Positions 23,866-34,791 of a stretch of DNA of 64,000 bases are shown here, piece after piece; position 1 is the stretch's first letter, and each line of letters starts with the position of its first letter. Position numbers and translations under genes: made by a program. The notes under the pieces were generated by a model. That model was not told where the DNA came from. It made no database searches and saw only the letters and a program-made list of their open reading frames with translations. The DNA comes from Thelephora terrestris (taxonomy: Eukaryota; Basidiomycota; Agaricomycetes; Thelephorales; Thelephoraceae): assembly GCA_015956445.1 (NCBI GenBank), contig WIUZ02000019.1, positions 1 to 64,000 on the forward strand, written 5' to 3'.

Positions 23866-24062
23866 AAATGTTACTTACCAGTAGTGTTTCCGTCGTGGTG
23901 GTGAAAATTTCCGACATGCTGGTGAAAATTTCCGCCACGTTGGTGAAAATTTCCGACATGTTGGTGAAAATTTCCGACATGTTGGTGAAAATTTCCGACA
24001 TGTTGGTGAAAATTTCCGACATGTTGGTGAAAATTTCCGACATGTTGGTGAAAATTTCCTTT
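23866..24062 (+). repeat. 21-bp minisatellite, right array
   Basis: About eight copies of GTGAAAATTTCCGACATGTTG, very homogeneous from 23940 on, after a first part that matches the left array variant (TTTCCGTCGTGGTGGTGAAAA). The orientation is the same as in the left array although the arms are inverted. It directly follows the outer end of the right arm. Confidence 0.9.
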
Positions 24063-24366
24063 TAAGGAAATCGTGACGGGCGCTAGATTCAGGTGCTGAA
24101 TCGCGCCGGAATGCATGTATCTTTACCCCTATGTTTCATGCAGACATTTCTTATCTTTTATGCAATCCTTCACACGCTAGTAAGGCCCTTTGTCCTTTAT
24201 TCTCTCACGCGTCACCTTTGTTCGCTTCCCTTACTTAGCGTTCTCATACTCCTTATCTCCCTTTGTTCTGGACTTGATAAGGGTATATTAGGGTATTGAC
24301 GTCATGGCCACTCCTTTAGTATAAGTAGCAACTGTGGCTGTATCGTTGTCAGGGTTGGAGGCCTGC

Positions 24367-24990
24367 TTACTGTTTGTGGGGCGCTAGAGGATTAGCGGAT
24401 GGGTGAGGGGTATCGGGTCGGGTTTTGAAGGGGGTTCCGGGCGTGGAGATGAGGAGAGGAGGGATGTCAAGAGAGAGGGGTGACTCGGTTTGATAGGGAT
24501 AAACGGGTGAGTGATATTCTTGGCAGAATTGGCTGAGCTGTTGCACAAACAGTTCGAAGTCTTGGTCGCTAAGACGTTCGAAGTTGACGAGATACTCTAT
24601 AACAGAGTAAGGCAGTTCAGTTGGGATTTCCCACCAAAGAACAATAATAGCAGGGGAATGGGTATGGACGTTAGTCGTGAGATGAACACGCGGAGAAGGG
24701 AAGTAAAAGGCCGGGCTGATACTGAAGTAGACTGTCGCAAGGACACTTTCAGTAAGATCTGAATTCCAAAGGAATTGATGATCCGCTCCTAATAGGAAGG
24801 GAGGAGTAGTGACTCCGGCGTCGAGGGCTGCAAAGGGTCGGTAGTAGGGGAAATGGGTAAGTAAACCGGCGGTTCGGTTTACTTGAAGACTCCTGATGAG
24901 TTTATACTCCCAGATAGATCTTCGAGCGTCAGGGACAACTGGTCGCTGAACTGGGCTAGTAGAGGGGAAAGGATTGGGGACACTGAACAT
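24367..24990 (-). CDS. Element A open frame 1, unknown
   Basis: A 207-codon frame starting MFSVPNPFPSTSPVQRPV, within 20 bp of the element's left end. It is rich in Pro, Ser and aromatic residues. A central part (about residues 110-160, with IVLWWEIPTELPYSVIEYL) looks structured, and the tail is Pro/Thr-rich. No family is recognised. It is divergent from the plus-strand frame, with about 670 bp and a tandem repeat between them. Confidence 0.35.
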   Translation of the reverse strand: MFSVPNPFPSTSPVQRPVVPDARRSIWEYKLIRSLQVNRTAGLLTHFPYYRPFAALDAGVTTPPFLLGADHQFLWNSDLTESVLATVYFSISPAFYFPSPRVHLTTNVHTHSPAIIVLWWEIPTELPYSVIEYLVNFERLSDQDFELFVQQLSQFCQEYHSPVYPYQTESPLSLDIPPLLISTPGTPFKTRPDTPHPSANPLAPHKQ

Positions 24991-25310
24991 ACACTGGCAG
25001 GAGGATTCCTGCTGAGATGGGTCAGAAGAGGTAAGGCGTGGGGAGAATTCCTCAGCTTACTTTTATTCAGGTTGTGGGTAGAGGAGTACAGAAGAGATTG
25101 AGAATGGGGAAAAGAAGGAGCGAATGCTCTTCCTTATATACCCAATCCTCTACAGGAGTCATTATTCTACAACGAGTCAAACAAGAGTCAACATGGTCTG
25201 TGCGTAGTTTAGGGTAGGGTAGATGAGTCAGAATGAGGGGACTTAGGACGACCAATAGTAATTACTCATACGGGAACAATAGGGGCGCGGGTCAATGGAA
25301 GCATTCGGGG

Positions 25311-25480
25311 ATTTCTCGTGTTTCGTGGTAGCAATAGAAGCGTGATGGGGATTTCTCATGATCGATGGGGATTTCTCTGGATCGATGGGGATTTCTCTGG
25401 ATCCATGGCAGCAATAGAAGCGTGGTGGGGATTTCCCATGATCGATGGGGATTTCTCTGAATTGATGGGATCTCGATTGG
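25311..25480 (+). repeat. Tandem repeat around GATCGATGGGGATTTCTCTG
   Basis: About six near copies of a 20-bp unit, with a larger duplication that includes GCAATAGAAGCGTGRTGGGG (25329 and 25413). It lies between the two divergent frames of element A, where a promoter would be expected. Confidence 0.75.
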
Positions 25481-25659
25481 GGTTGAGGGTTCGTTTACCC
25501 TAATGGGGACATTAATGAATAATGGGTTTTTGTTTTCCCTTTCTGGTTTTCCTTGAGTCAGGATGTATTTAAGTCAGGGGGATTAATGCTCGTTTCCCTC
25601 ATCGTCTCTTTTCCACTCCCACCAAACACCAGTACTATCTTCTCCCATCCTCTGCTACT

Positions 25660-26397
25660 ATGTCTGCTTTTGCTGCCGCCAATGTCGTCCTCAACGCTGC
25701 CGCCACCCCCTTCACTCCGTCCTTTGAGACGGATGCTCCCTACAACATGGAGCAACACTTGTACGATACTCCCACCAACATCGCCCACGACAATCAGGTC
25801 GCCGTCGACTTCCTTACCGCCCATAACGCTCCTGCCGAGTTCTGGGAACAGGCCGGTTACGAAGATCCCAGACTTTCTGGGCCTGTGGTCCGGGCTCTAC
25901 ACCCTGGAGCCGTTCAGTTATTGGACGTCATGGAGAGGGATAGGGAGGATAGGATCGCGAAATTGGAGAAGCGGGTGGACCTCATGTACGTCATCATGAA
26001 CAGCTTGAATGATGACTTCTCTCACTTTGCTTTGGAACATTGGGGACCTTTCCAGGCATCTCTCTTCCGACATTTCGGACACCAGTGTCACGGGGCCTAT
26101 TGCACCGACCCCCCTTGCAAGTCCCCAGTCATCCCTTCGCCACCACCAGGATCAGGGTGTTCCTCTCCCTCCATCCCCTCCCTGGAGTCCTGCCCCAGTT
26201 CGCCAGATGGTGGAGAGGTCCCAGAAGAAGAAGAACCGCAAGAATCCGATGACTCGTTCTGGTCAACGCTGTCGTCCCTCCGACAAGTCACGTCAAGTTT
26301 GGATGAAGTTGAAGGTGGAAGTGGCGGGTCTCCAAGACCGGTATGGGTTCGCCTTAGTGAGCGCAGCCTTGTCGGACGTGAAGCGGGAGATGCATGA
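25660..26397 (+). CDS. Element A open frame 2, unknown
   Basis: A 245-codon frame starting MSAFAAANVVLNAAATPF. The N-terminal 60 residues are Ala/Thr/Pro-rich, then comes a helical part (about 85-130, VMERDREDRIAKLEKRVDL), then a Cys/His patch (HQCHGAYCTDPPCK), then an acidic tail. No known domain. A pyrimidine-rich leader precedes the ATG. Gag-like organisation (helical core plus Cys/His patch) is a loose analogy only. Confidence 0.4.
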   Translation: MSAFAAANVVLNAAATPFTPSFETDAPYNMEQHLYDTPTNIAHDNQVAVDFLTAHNAPAEFWEQAGYEDPRLSGPVVRALHPGAVQLLDVMERDREDRIAKLEKRVDLMYVIMNSLNDDFSHFALEHWGPFQASLFRHFGHQCHGAYCTDPPCKSPVIPSPPPGSGCSSPSIPSLESCPSSPDGGEVPEEEEPQESDDSFWSTLSSLRQVTSSLDEVEGGSGGSPRPVWVRLSERSLVGREAGDA

Positions 26398-27099
26398 TAG
26401 TCTATCTCATGATGTGTTGGGGTGTAGGGAGTGTTGGCAGGATCCGGTAACGCGGGCGTGGTCTTACTGTCCTGAGAGTGTTCATAACCCTCATCACTTC
26501 GCTCATCGTTGCCCTCTCCCTCAGCATTGTTCATGTGATGTCGACCCGTTTGTTCTTGTCTGAGTTTGTAGTTTCTTTTAACCACTCGTGTACTATTATT
26601 ACTACGAATGAGACCAATGTCTTGAATTACTTGTGAAATCTTGGCTACTATGTCACGCGTTCGTGACAATCGTAGTACCTTAGTTTTGTTACCTCAGGAA
26701 ATCCTCTGCCCTTCTCAGCCCAGTTGCAGTTAAGGACAAGTCAGAGTTTCTTGTTTGATCCAAGACATCCCCATCTGCTCTCCCTCCCGCTCTGCGCGTC
26801 AACTGCGCCTCGTAACTATAGACTCCTAGCAGTCACATTAGAACACCTCGAGCGTCCAGTCGATCAACTGGTGGAGTCATCAATCCTGTTGTAGGGATAA
26901 ACCCTTGCTTGTTAAACCGAACGAAGTACGGTTTAGGTTGGGTTTCTCTTTAGGATTTTGACCTGACTTGTAGTGACCTCGGACAACCTACCGGAAGAAT
27001 AGAGACGTGAACGTTCTCTCACAAGCTAGTTGGACTAGTGAGTACTCTGCGGAGTCGGCTCAGTGCACTGGTAGTTGTTGGGGTAGAGTGGCCCTGACA

Positions 27100-29361
27100 C
27101 TGAAGGAGGAGGGTTCTGTTTGTGATGAAACAGCACCACCTCCCAGCCAATGAACAGCACCACTCCGACCCGACCAAACCGATAACCACACCAGTTACAG
27201 CCCTACAGAAAAGGAAAAGTCTGAGCAAAGACTGACTCAGACCTGTGGGTATGAATACAGAAGAGGCCATGAGCGACACCTCATGTCCTTCTCTTGCTGC
27301 CAGAAGGTCAAAAACACGGTCATACAGTCATACAGTCATACCATTCAATCAGAGTTCTATAATTCAAAGATATGCACAACACCAATGCCCTTGACCATTG
27401 TTATCCTCCATCCTTCGTTCCAAACAACGAGCAGATATCTATACGACTACGGCTGCTGTGTAATGACACACTACTTGGCAGCGTTTGCAGGTTTTGTGCA
27501 AGTGTTTCCAGTGGCCAATGAACAAAAGCGGGCCTCGCAAAACTCATCATGGATGACTTCAGGCGTCAGATAAATGAGCTGGTGCAATTGTTGACCGAAG
27601 ATCTGTACAAACTTGTGTCCCCTCCACCTCAATGCCAAAGACTTCAACTGCAACTGGTATGTCAATTCGTGCACAATCAATATGGTACCATTGTTGCACC
27701 CTATTTGCTGTGTCAGCCCAATCGTTGGGATCCCCCTGAGTCAACAGATGGCGATACAGTGTCTTCAACAAGTTGGCCAGGTCCCAGTCGATCAACTCAA
27801 GTCTCATCTTTTGAAGGTGGACCCCGGTGTGATCAAAGCTTGCTGTAATCTCTACCTCTCACCCTAGCCAGCACCAAAATCTAAGACAGCAAAATACACT
27901 GTGATTGCTGGGCATTTTAGGTCTCACTCGGTGTTTCTGTTTGGCCTAACAGATGTTGAGTTCTTCAAGCTTTAAGGATTATCTTGCTCTTTTCCCATAC
28001 AGTTCACTCTCCCCCGGGGCACCCCACCAGCAGCTCATTGAAGATGTTCTTGAACAAGAGTTTGGTCATGGGATATCTACGTGACTTCTTCTACCACCTT
28101 CATCTGAGAGAGGAAATGAAAAAAAGAAACAAGTGTGCCATGAAAACCACTTGTTGTCCGTTTCAAATGCCTGTGAAACTCGGAACGAGTATATTCATTC
28201 GTGGCCCCACTGGAGTCAAACTTAATCAAACATGCATGTTTACAAAGATTGTCGAGGCACGCTACACATCAGCAATGTTGCAAAAAACTTATCTGTCACT
28301 TTTCTGTCGCTTTTCGCAAGAAAAGGTGGAAAAAAGAGAAAAGTACATACTTATATAAGCTATGTGGTGAATAAGAAAAAGTCGGCCTTCCAAATATGGC
28401 AATAATCAGCAAATAAGTGACTGAAAAGAAGGAAAAAGCAACGTAAAAAATAAGTTCGTTGCTATGTTGCTGATGCAAATGTGCCTGCAGACTGTGTCAT
28501 TCACAGGAAGGCAATATGTATGCACTGCAAGCAGAGTTGGGGATTGGCGCCCTGGCGCCGCTACTGTTGAGCAGGTAGAGTATATTCTATACTACTACAT
28601 GGTGTACTCTAGTCCTTACCTGAGAGGGGAAGATGTAATAGTGCAATTGGGGGTGAGAGAGAGAGAAGCAATTGATTTATCTATCTACACTATTGGTGTC
28701 ACAACTGTATAGTGTGACTGATGCAGGGCCCATGCAGCGGCTTAAGGCACGCACACATCATACAAATCAATCGGATCACTGATGTGATACCGTCCCTTTG
28801 GGTCACTTATTCAGCGCTCTCCGGCATCGGCTCTCGCTCGAAGCGGTGGAGCTGGTTGACCTGTTGCCAGGCACAGACCTCCGGTTCAACAGCTACGTCC
28901 CAATCTTGGAACGTGGCCTGGTTCGGCCTGGGTTGAGGGCAAAATCGGCGCAATCCTATGACGGCTGTTTGCTTATGTGATATGTGCATATAGATTGATA
29001 GAACATTTACATCAATCCAGTTGATCAGCACAAAATTCTGTATATGGGACACCTTCATAGATACCCCCGTCCTCCTCCTACGTGTCTGGTTGGTTTCTGT
29101 GTCTAGCCACAGACCATCACAGCAGCTGAAACTGTTTTGCTAATGTACATAATTTACCAACAAGGCCTAGGCAGGAACCGATTATCGTTGAAATCGCATA
29201 GTCGGAGGAACCGATCGTATTATATATCTGATAGCAAAATACTCCGTGACTACAAGTAAGGGATTATATGGAGTAAACAAGACAACGCTGACTCAGTCAG
29301 GACAAAGCACATGTAAAGGTAACGGGCATAATGACTGCCTATTCTCGGTTGTGTCCACGTT
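27100..29361. other. No gene recognised; contains a MITE-like repeat
   Basis: About 2.2 kb between LTR-like block 1 and the host gene island. Open frames are short and have no recognised family. The segment 28270-28472 has inverted ends and is listed separately. The rest appears to be old repeat-derived or intergenic DNA. Confidence 0.4.
28270..28472. mobile_element. MITE-like 203-bp inverted-end repeat
   Basis: The ends read CAGCAATGTTGCAAAAAACTTAT and, reverse-complemented, CAGCAACATAGCAACGAACTTAT, an imperfect terminal inverted repeat of about 23 bp. The interior is AT-rich and non-coding. Flanking bases are CAT and ATG, so a 2-bp AT duplication is possible but unconvincing. No transposase is linked to it. 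Confidence 0.45.
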
Positions 29362-30519
29362 TCAACGGCCAGACCACGCTTCGATCCCTTTATCAGGCGA
29401 GTTAGTAGAGTCTCCGATTGGATTTCCGTCCGCATCAAATTCCGATCCGGGGCGAGACTGTGAAGTTGTGGTGCTACTCGTTGAAGGTTGCGAGCCAGCT
29501 TGTTGTTGGGATGCAGTTCGAGCGGTGAATTGAACATTCGCCGGGGACGAGGTCAATGTCAAATCAAGGGGGGGAAACGACGAAACGTGATTTGGAAATA
29601 GTGTGTATATGAAGGGAGTAGAGGAGGAGAGCGATGGAGATGGCGGATTACGCCAGTAGGCTGAGCCAGAGGGGCAATTTGGGTGTGAAGGTGTTGTTGC
29701 TGTGCTAAATAGGCCTTCAGCCGCAGCTTTACATGGTCGATACCGTGTCCCCAAGAGATTTCCACTGCGGTGATTCTCTCAATTACGTGCTTAAAGACAA
29801 AGGGCCGTGAGTCAGACGTACCAGAACCGGCACCCAATCCCCTCGCGTATGCATCCACACGGGCTCTTCATCATTCGTGCCACCACGGAACGATCGAAAT
29901 ACTGTGAGTCCAACTCGGTGACGGCATCGGTGCTGCCAAACCTAGCCATCCAGACGCCGCATCGTTTCCGTGGAACCGCAGACATGTGGATGACAGCTCC
30001 GCAGCCGTTGGACGTTGGATGTGTGGGAGGGGACGGTGGTCGCCGTGGGTAAGAAGGTAATGGGGAGATGAGATGAGGGGTTATCGAGGAGGTTAGATGA
30101 GGTTCTTCGGCACCGCAATAGAGGACAAAGGTTTGCGCGCTCTTCTCGAGGTCCTCTGGGTAGTCGAGATCCTCGGCCTGGGTGTCCCTTGCCTCGGGCC
30201 ACTCACCAGTGTAAGAGCCGGGGCTGTCATCCTCATCGGCGGCACCATCTTGATCTTGCCTCCAAATGGCATTGGCGTTCGGGGCAAGCTCGGTAGCCTG
30301 TGTGCTTCGTCCAGACGGATGGTTTTCCGGTGGTTGTAATGGTGGCGGACCTCCGCTTTCCCTGGCGGCATGATCGATTCGCATTGCACCTCTTCTCCTC
30401 AAGCGAGAGGCTTCTCCTGTTCGCACAAGATCCGAGAGCACGATTTCGTCGTCTACGTCCGAAGATTCAGGTGAGGACCTTTCCTCTATTAGGTCGGGAT
30501 GGCGGTAAACTCGGGGCAT
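29362..30519 (-). CDS. Conserved basidiomycete zinc-binding protein (CGN-LGTRY motif)
   Basis: Two exons (30519-29822 and 29764-29362) join in phase to 366 aa across a 57-nt GTACGT...CAG intron. The join creates the motif CGCIREGIGCRFCGNLLGTRYRPC at about residues 220-243. Its four spaced cysteines and invariant-looking LGTRY-PC suggest a zinc ribbon. The first 140 residues are acidic and disordered, the last 110 Ser/Thr/Gln-rich. I recall this Cys motif from unnamed basidiomycete proteins; function unknown. The first exon may hold a further small intron around its LYCGAEE segment, because about 30 residues after it look non-conserved. The ATG is only 112 bp from the divergent gene at 30632. 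Confidence 0.65.
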
Positions 30520-30631
30520 AATGGTAGAGAGGGACAAGTACAAGAGTTCCCACGAGGTCCCCATCTGGCATCTGGCCAATAAAATCACCGAAACCCCGCA
30601 CTAGCTACTCCGCATCCGCCACCACAGTCAT
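30520..30631. promoter_or_regulatory. Shared bidirectional promoter (112 bp)
   Basis: The starts of two divergent genes lie 112 bp apart, so both 5' leaders and promoters must fit in or overlap this interval. The minus-side part contains CCAATAAAA-like sequence near 30575. There is no TATA box on either side. Confidence 0.45.
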
Positions 30632-31563
30632 ATGCCCGGCCCCGCTGTCTACGTTGTCGTCGCCATTGGCGCAGTTGCCACCGGATATGTCTTGAAGCAG
30701 GTACGCTTACCCCTCCTCGTCTCCGATACTCTCGCCCATAACACACCCGCACCACTATACGTCCTATCGGCACACTAGTTCGTCTATGACCCACACATCG
30801 CTCCAATAATTCGTGATTGGAGAGAGCAACGGAATGCGCGCCGCAATTCCCGGCAGCGTCCCTACAGCCCTGTCCCTGCTGCGCCTGAGTACAGGTCTCC
30901 TCGCCGCTCCCCGACTCCGAGTCGGAGTCCTTCGCCCATCGAACTCGATACTGTAGTTGCCAGCGAGGTAGATGGGTGGAGGTCATTCGCCAGTATGAGG
31001 CACAGACGGACCAACAACGCTCTCGATGACGTGCGTTGACCCTCCAAACCCATTCTCTCGCGATTGACGTTCCCCCATAGAGAATTCCCGATGAGGTTGA
31101 CTACCCTCTTCTATCCCCCAGCACGCCTCTTGCAAGGAGCCCGCCACACGCAATCTGGTCCCCTCCCCACGAGGGTGCTCCTCTCCACCCTCCACAACCC
31201 CTTTCCACCCCTGCGACGTTGCACATTCCCGACCTTGCGACTTTTGCCACCGATGTTGATTATACTGCATCATCGGTCGACGTAACACCCCTAGTGCAAA
31301 CCGCAGAACTTGAGTCTAACCTCACCTCCCCTCAATTCACGATAACGTCTCCTTTCTCGGATGTTTTTGAGCTCGCACAGTCCCAGATCTCGGAAGTCGG
31401 GATCGCTCGTGCAGGTTCCGGGTCGGATGATGAACTCGTTTCATTGCCATCTTCAATGTCGTCTGTCTCATCGGTCAGTGCTACTGACGACGAGGACGAT
31501 GATGGCTCTTTCGGAAGCGGGGGGAGTTGGCACGATATACGTAATGAAATTCGCAGGTCCTGA
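30632..31563 (+). CDS. Single-pass N-anchored, otherwise disordered protein
   Basis: Three exons (30632-30700, 30779-31030 and 31081-31563) join in phase to 267 aa. Introns are 78 and 50 nt. The first 22 residues (MPGPAVYVVVAIGAVATGYV) form one hydrophobic segment like a signal anchor. A conserved-looking FVYDPHIAPIIRDW follows, then an Arg-rich and Ser/Pro-rich region and an acidic Ser-rich tail ending WHDIRNEIRRS. This suggests a membrane-anchored protein with a cytosolic disordered tail; the compartment is not determined. The family is unnamed to me. It shares a promoter interval with the zinc-binding gene. Confidence 0.65.
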
Positions 31564-33122
31564 CTTAGTAGTTGTTATTCCCTTATCCATAACTGGTATG
31601 ACCACTCACGATAACAATTCTCCCCACATACTTGCTCTGCAAACAGTGCCTTCAATATACGTTCATAGCTTGGGTCTCTATTGCTGTAAGAATACACGGG
31701 CTCTTACAAATATCGCGATCCTTTTTCATAACTTGGTTCTGGCTTGCGCTCGGTCGTTCCCCTTCAATGCGTATTTGATTCTCTCACGCATTCCTGGCTG
31801 GTTGGGTGCCTTGAGAAGGAACTCTGGTTCGAGACTGTAACCGATGCTGGCAACACGGATCATGATATTCCTGCCTTCAAACGTGAGTGACCGCCGATAG
31901 ATCCTAAGGGAAGGTACTTCACGCAGTTACACCAAAGATCGGTTTCACGCCTCCCGCCTCACGACCGGTGAGGAAACGATGAGCGCGTATCTTCCTCGAT
32001 GGATCCTTACGAAACGGGATGTCTTCGTATGAATGATATGGGAATTCTACCGCCGATTGGTCCAGGGGAAAGGGCGAGTCTGTTGAAAGGAAAGACGCAA
32101 GTGGATGAGAGAACAGCTGAGCTACTTCGGGGGCGTTAAGGACGGGCTAAAGCAGAAGATGAACGGGCGCGATTTGTGTCGAGGGAAACATTCGACGTAC
32201 GCGAAGTGTATTGTCCAGGACGAGAACAACCACCCTTATACACTGTCAGCGCCAGCAGTGTGCTTTCGAGATTGGAACGAACTCACGGGGTGACGATAAG
32301 GCAGCCCCCAGCGAGAAACGGCTCCAACACGCAGAGCAGAGGGACTCTACTCTTGTCTGTCAAAAGTCCGATCTGGGCGGTGTAAGTTGTGGGTCAATGT
32401 GGCCGCAAGAGTGTTCGAAATCTCGCTACCTCTTCGAAGGCTTCTCTCCGCTATGCATGCAACTCAATGTTGAAATGCAGTCTCGGTGGTGCGTTTATAG
32501 GCTCACCGCTGTTTCTTCTGCATTCCTGTCATTTTCGTCTGCTTTCCCACCTGGCAAAGCAGTATGACCGGCGTAGGTTCGTAAGGTAGATGCCCGCCTG
32601 AAATGTCTTTAGTACTGGGTGAAAGCGGCTTATCCCGCGAATGACGTACTTGCTGAGCAACACATACAAATCTCCCTTTCTCCCTACGAACAACGCTACA
32701 AGTACGGCTGCACACCGTTCACGAGGGTATTTGATGTTTTGCCGCCTTGGTGTGTAGTTTGCGAGGGCGCGGATGCACCTGTGCGGGAATTGAGCCGAGG
32801 CAAACTAACCTTTGCTAGCGTGCGAACCGTCGTGATTCCTGTTTTAGCACAGGTATTTGAGAGACATATTCCCGGAGGTGTGGCCGGGGACGGTGGAAGC
32901 CCAGGAGGTCAATCGGAAAGTAGTAGGGACTTGACATTCGGTGATCGGGCGACAGTACTACACGGCCGATCGAAATCGATACCAGTTGATGTCCCAGGTG
33001 ACGTCTGGGGATATCCACAGGATTAGATGCTTCGTTGATACATACGGATGTTACAAACATATCAAACAATTTCAAATATATTGTTGATATCTATAGTTGG
33101 ATTCCAGAGATATCGGGCGATA
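31564..33122. other. No gene recognised
   Basis: About 1.5 kb of spacer between the host gene island and the 3' end of the large transposon-type gene. Open frames at 31361-31840, 32105-32293 and 32619-33026 show no recognised motif and overlap frames in other phases. The left boundary of the transposon should lie somewhere in here. Confidence 0.35.
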
Positions 33123-34791
33123 TCACAACGCTGGAAATACTTCGTATTCACTTTGCACGTCTTCGATTCCCCCCGTTGAATCAACCACTCGCTTCTTTCG
33201 TTCGCGCGTGTCCTTCGCCTTCTCCTTCGCCCTCGCACGCTTTTTTGGGTTCGCCTTCTGCAATTTTCTTGCCATTTCGTGGTGGAATTCCTCACGATTA
33301 TCAACATAAGGCACAGGTTCCGTAAGGTTTCGGGGCAGGACTTCACGAAGTCGCCACGCGTTGTGAAGAGCGTGCAGGTTGATGAAATATTTGTCATGGG
33401 TTGAGTGCATAATCTTCCTTTCGATCCTTGCTCTCCGAGTCGGTTGACCGTTCTGTGTGCTGACCTCATCAACTTCATATCCACACTCCCCACCTTCGCA
33501 GTCGTGTTGAGCGTTAAAGAGGAACGACACGTTCTAGTTGATAGCAATGAGCCGCGACGTTGTGCCAGGCGGTCATTCACAACTCACAGACGGCGGTATC
33601 GCCTGGTACCTTTGATCAGTGCTTGCGTGCATTGAGGGCATCCCGTACCGATGGTCCCTGGATTCCAAGATATCAAATACTTCCATGATAACGTGCTCTA
33701 CGCGCGCTTTAGATGCTGCAATCTTGAAGATCCGGCCCATCATGGTGCGATGGCGGACCGACTCTTCTCCGTTCTCTGAGACATATGTCTCTGCCTGTAA
33801 CAAAACACGCAAACATCCATTAGCATACCATCCTTCAGAGGATAGTAGAATGGCGCACATATGTCGAACGATAAAACACCCATGAGCCAACCCTGCAGAC
33901 ATCTCCCGATGTTGCGACGATGCTCTCGCCCATTGACAGGCACTCGTCAACGGCGATACCATCTGGGCACGGTGGTGGGATGGTCCCAGAGTCAAAGAGC
34001 TCATCCCATGTACAGTTCTTGGGCTGTTTCTTTGCAGGTATAAACTTGACAGAGCCTATGCGATGGATGTGAGGTCAGAATGATTGGCACGGTTCAACCG
34101 AGAGGCAAACTTTCCAGGTGCCAAGCCCGGCGCCTGGTTCCAACCAAGGCGTCGACGTAGCTTTTTGTCGGAATCAAACATTCCCCACACAGCTTTACCT
34201 GCTTGAACATAGGCCTTTGAGCTCTTGTCCTGCCAAAAACCGCCACTCAAAAGATGTTTAATCCGCTCAACCTTGCAAAGCTTGATGGCAATGTCACGGC
34301 TCGGCGAATGGTGGTTTGACAGAATACTGCAAAGCCGCCAGATTCGGTTCCAGCCTTCAAACCCTTCGACAATATATAAACCTGGTGGGCCAAATCGTTG
34401 GACGTCTTCAGGCAAGTGTGTTAGAACGTGAAGTTTCATTTTGTCGATGATGCGGTTCGCATCAATCTTCGCCCAAATATCGAGGACATTTGCAATCAGA
34501 ACATTGAGATCAGCCTATAGAATGTTGAATCTACACACGAATGGACGGTGTACCATCTTTTACTCACCAGATATTGTTCCATATTATTGATAATAGGGTA
34601 CCACAACAAAGCTCCAAGTTCACCTGTCGCTTTCCACAGGTCAAAGACAAGGTCATTGCACATGTCTCGACGTAGGTGAAAAACGGCCAGTTGCTGGATG
34701 AACTTGAATTGCCGTCCAACAAGATTGTTCTTGTATTTGATGAGGTACCGAGCATCCTCGCGTGACCCGCTTAAGCCATCTAACGAGGATG

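Larger units (their letters stand above)
24347..26668. mobile_element. Element A: 2.3-kb TG...CA insertion with ATCGT target duplication
   Basis: The inserted unit starts TGTCAGGG and ends GTGACA. It is flanked by the 5-bp duplication ATCGT (24342-24346 and 26669-26673), and removing it restores the surrounding LTR-like block. Ends and duplication length fit an LTR-retroelement-type integration, yet I see no long terminal repeats and no reverse transcriptase, protease or integrase motifs. It carries two divergent open regions (24990-24367 minus, 25660-26397 plus) and an internal tandem repeat. The ends look whole. Family unassigned; it may be a non-autonomous element. Confidence 0.7.
24116..27099 (+). 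mobile_element. LTR-like block 1, fossil, split by a later insertion
   Basis: The two pieces (24116-24346 and 26674-27099) together match, in the same order, the block at 34792-35451 read on the minus strand. The block is about 660 bp, begins TG and ends CA, and has a TATA-like TAGTATAAG in its first part. It looks like a solo LTR or an LTR-type end of a retroelement; family not assigned. No matching target duplication is seen at its outer ends. It is interrupted by one large insertion. Similarity to the second block is high, suggesting moderate to recent age. Confidence 0.7.

Noticed and set aside
23802-24065. Open frame with repeated KISDMLV units
   Set aside because: It is the translation of the 21-bp satellite; unit length divisible by three keeps all frames open.
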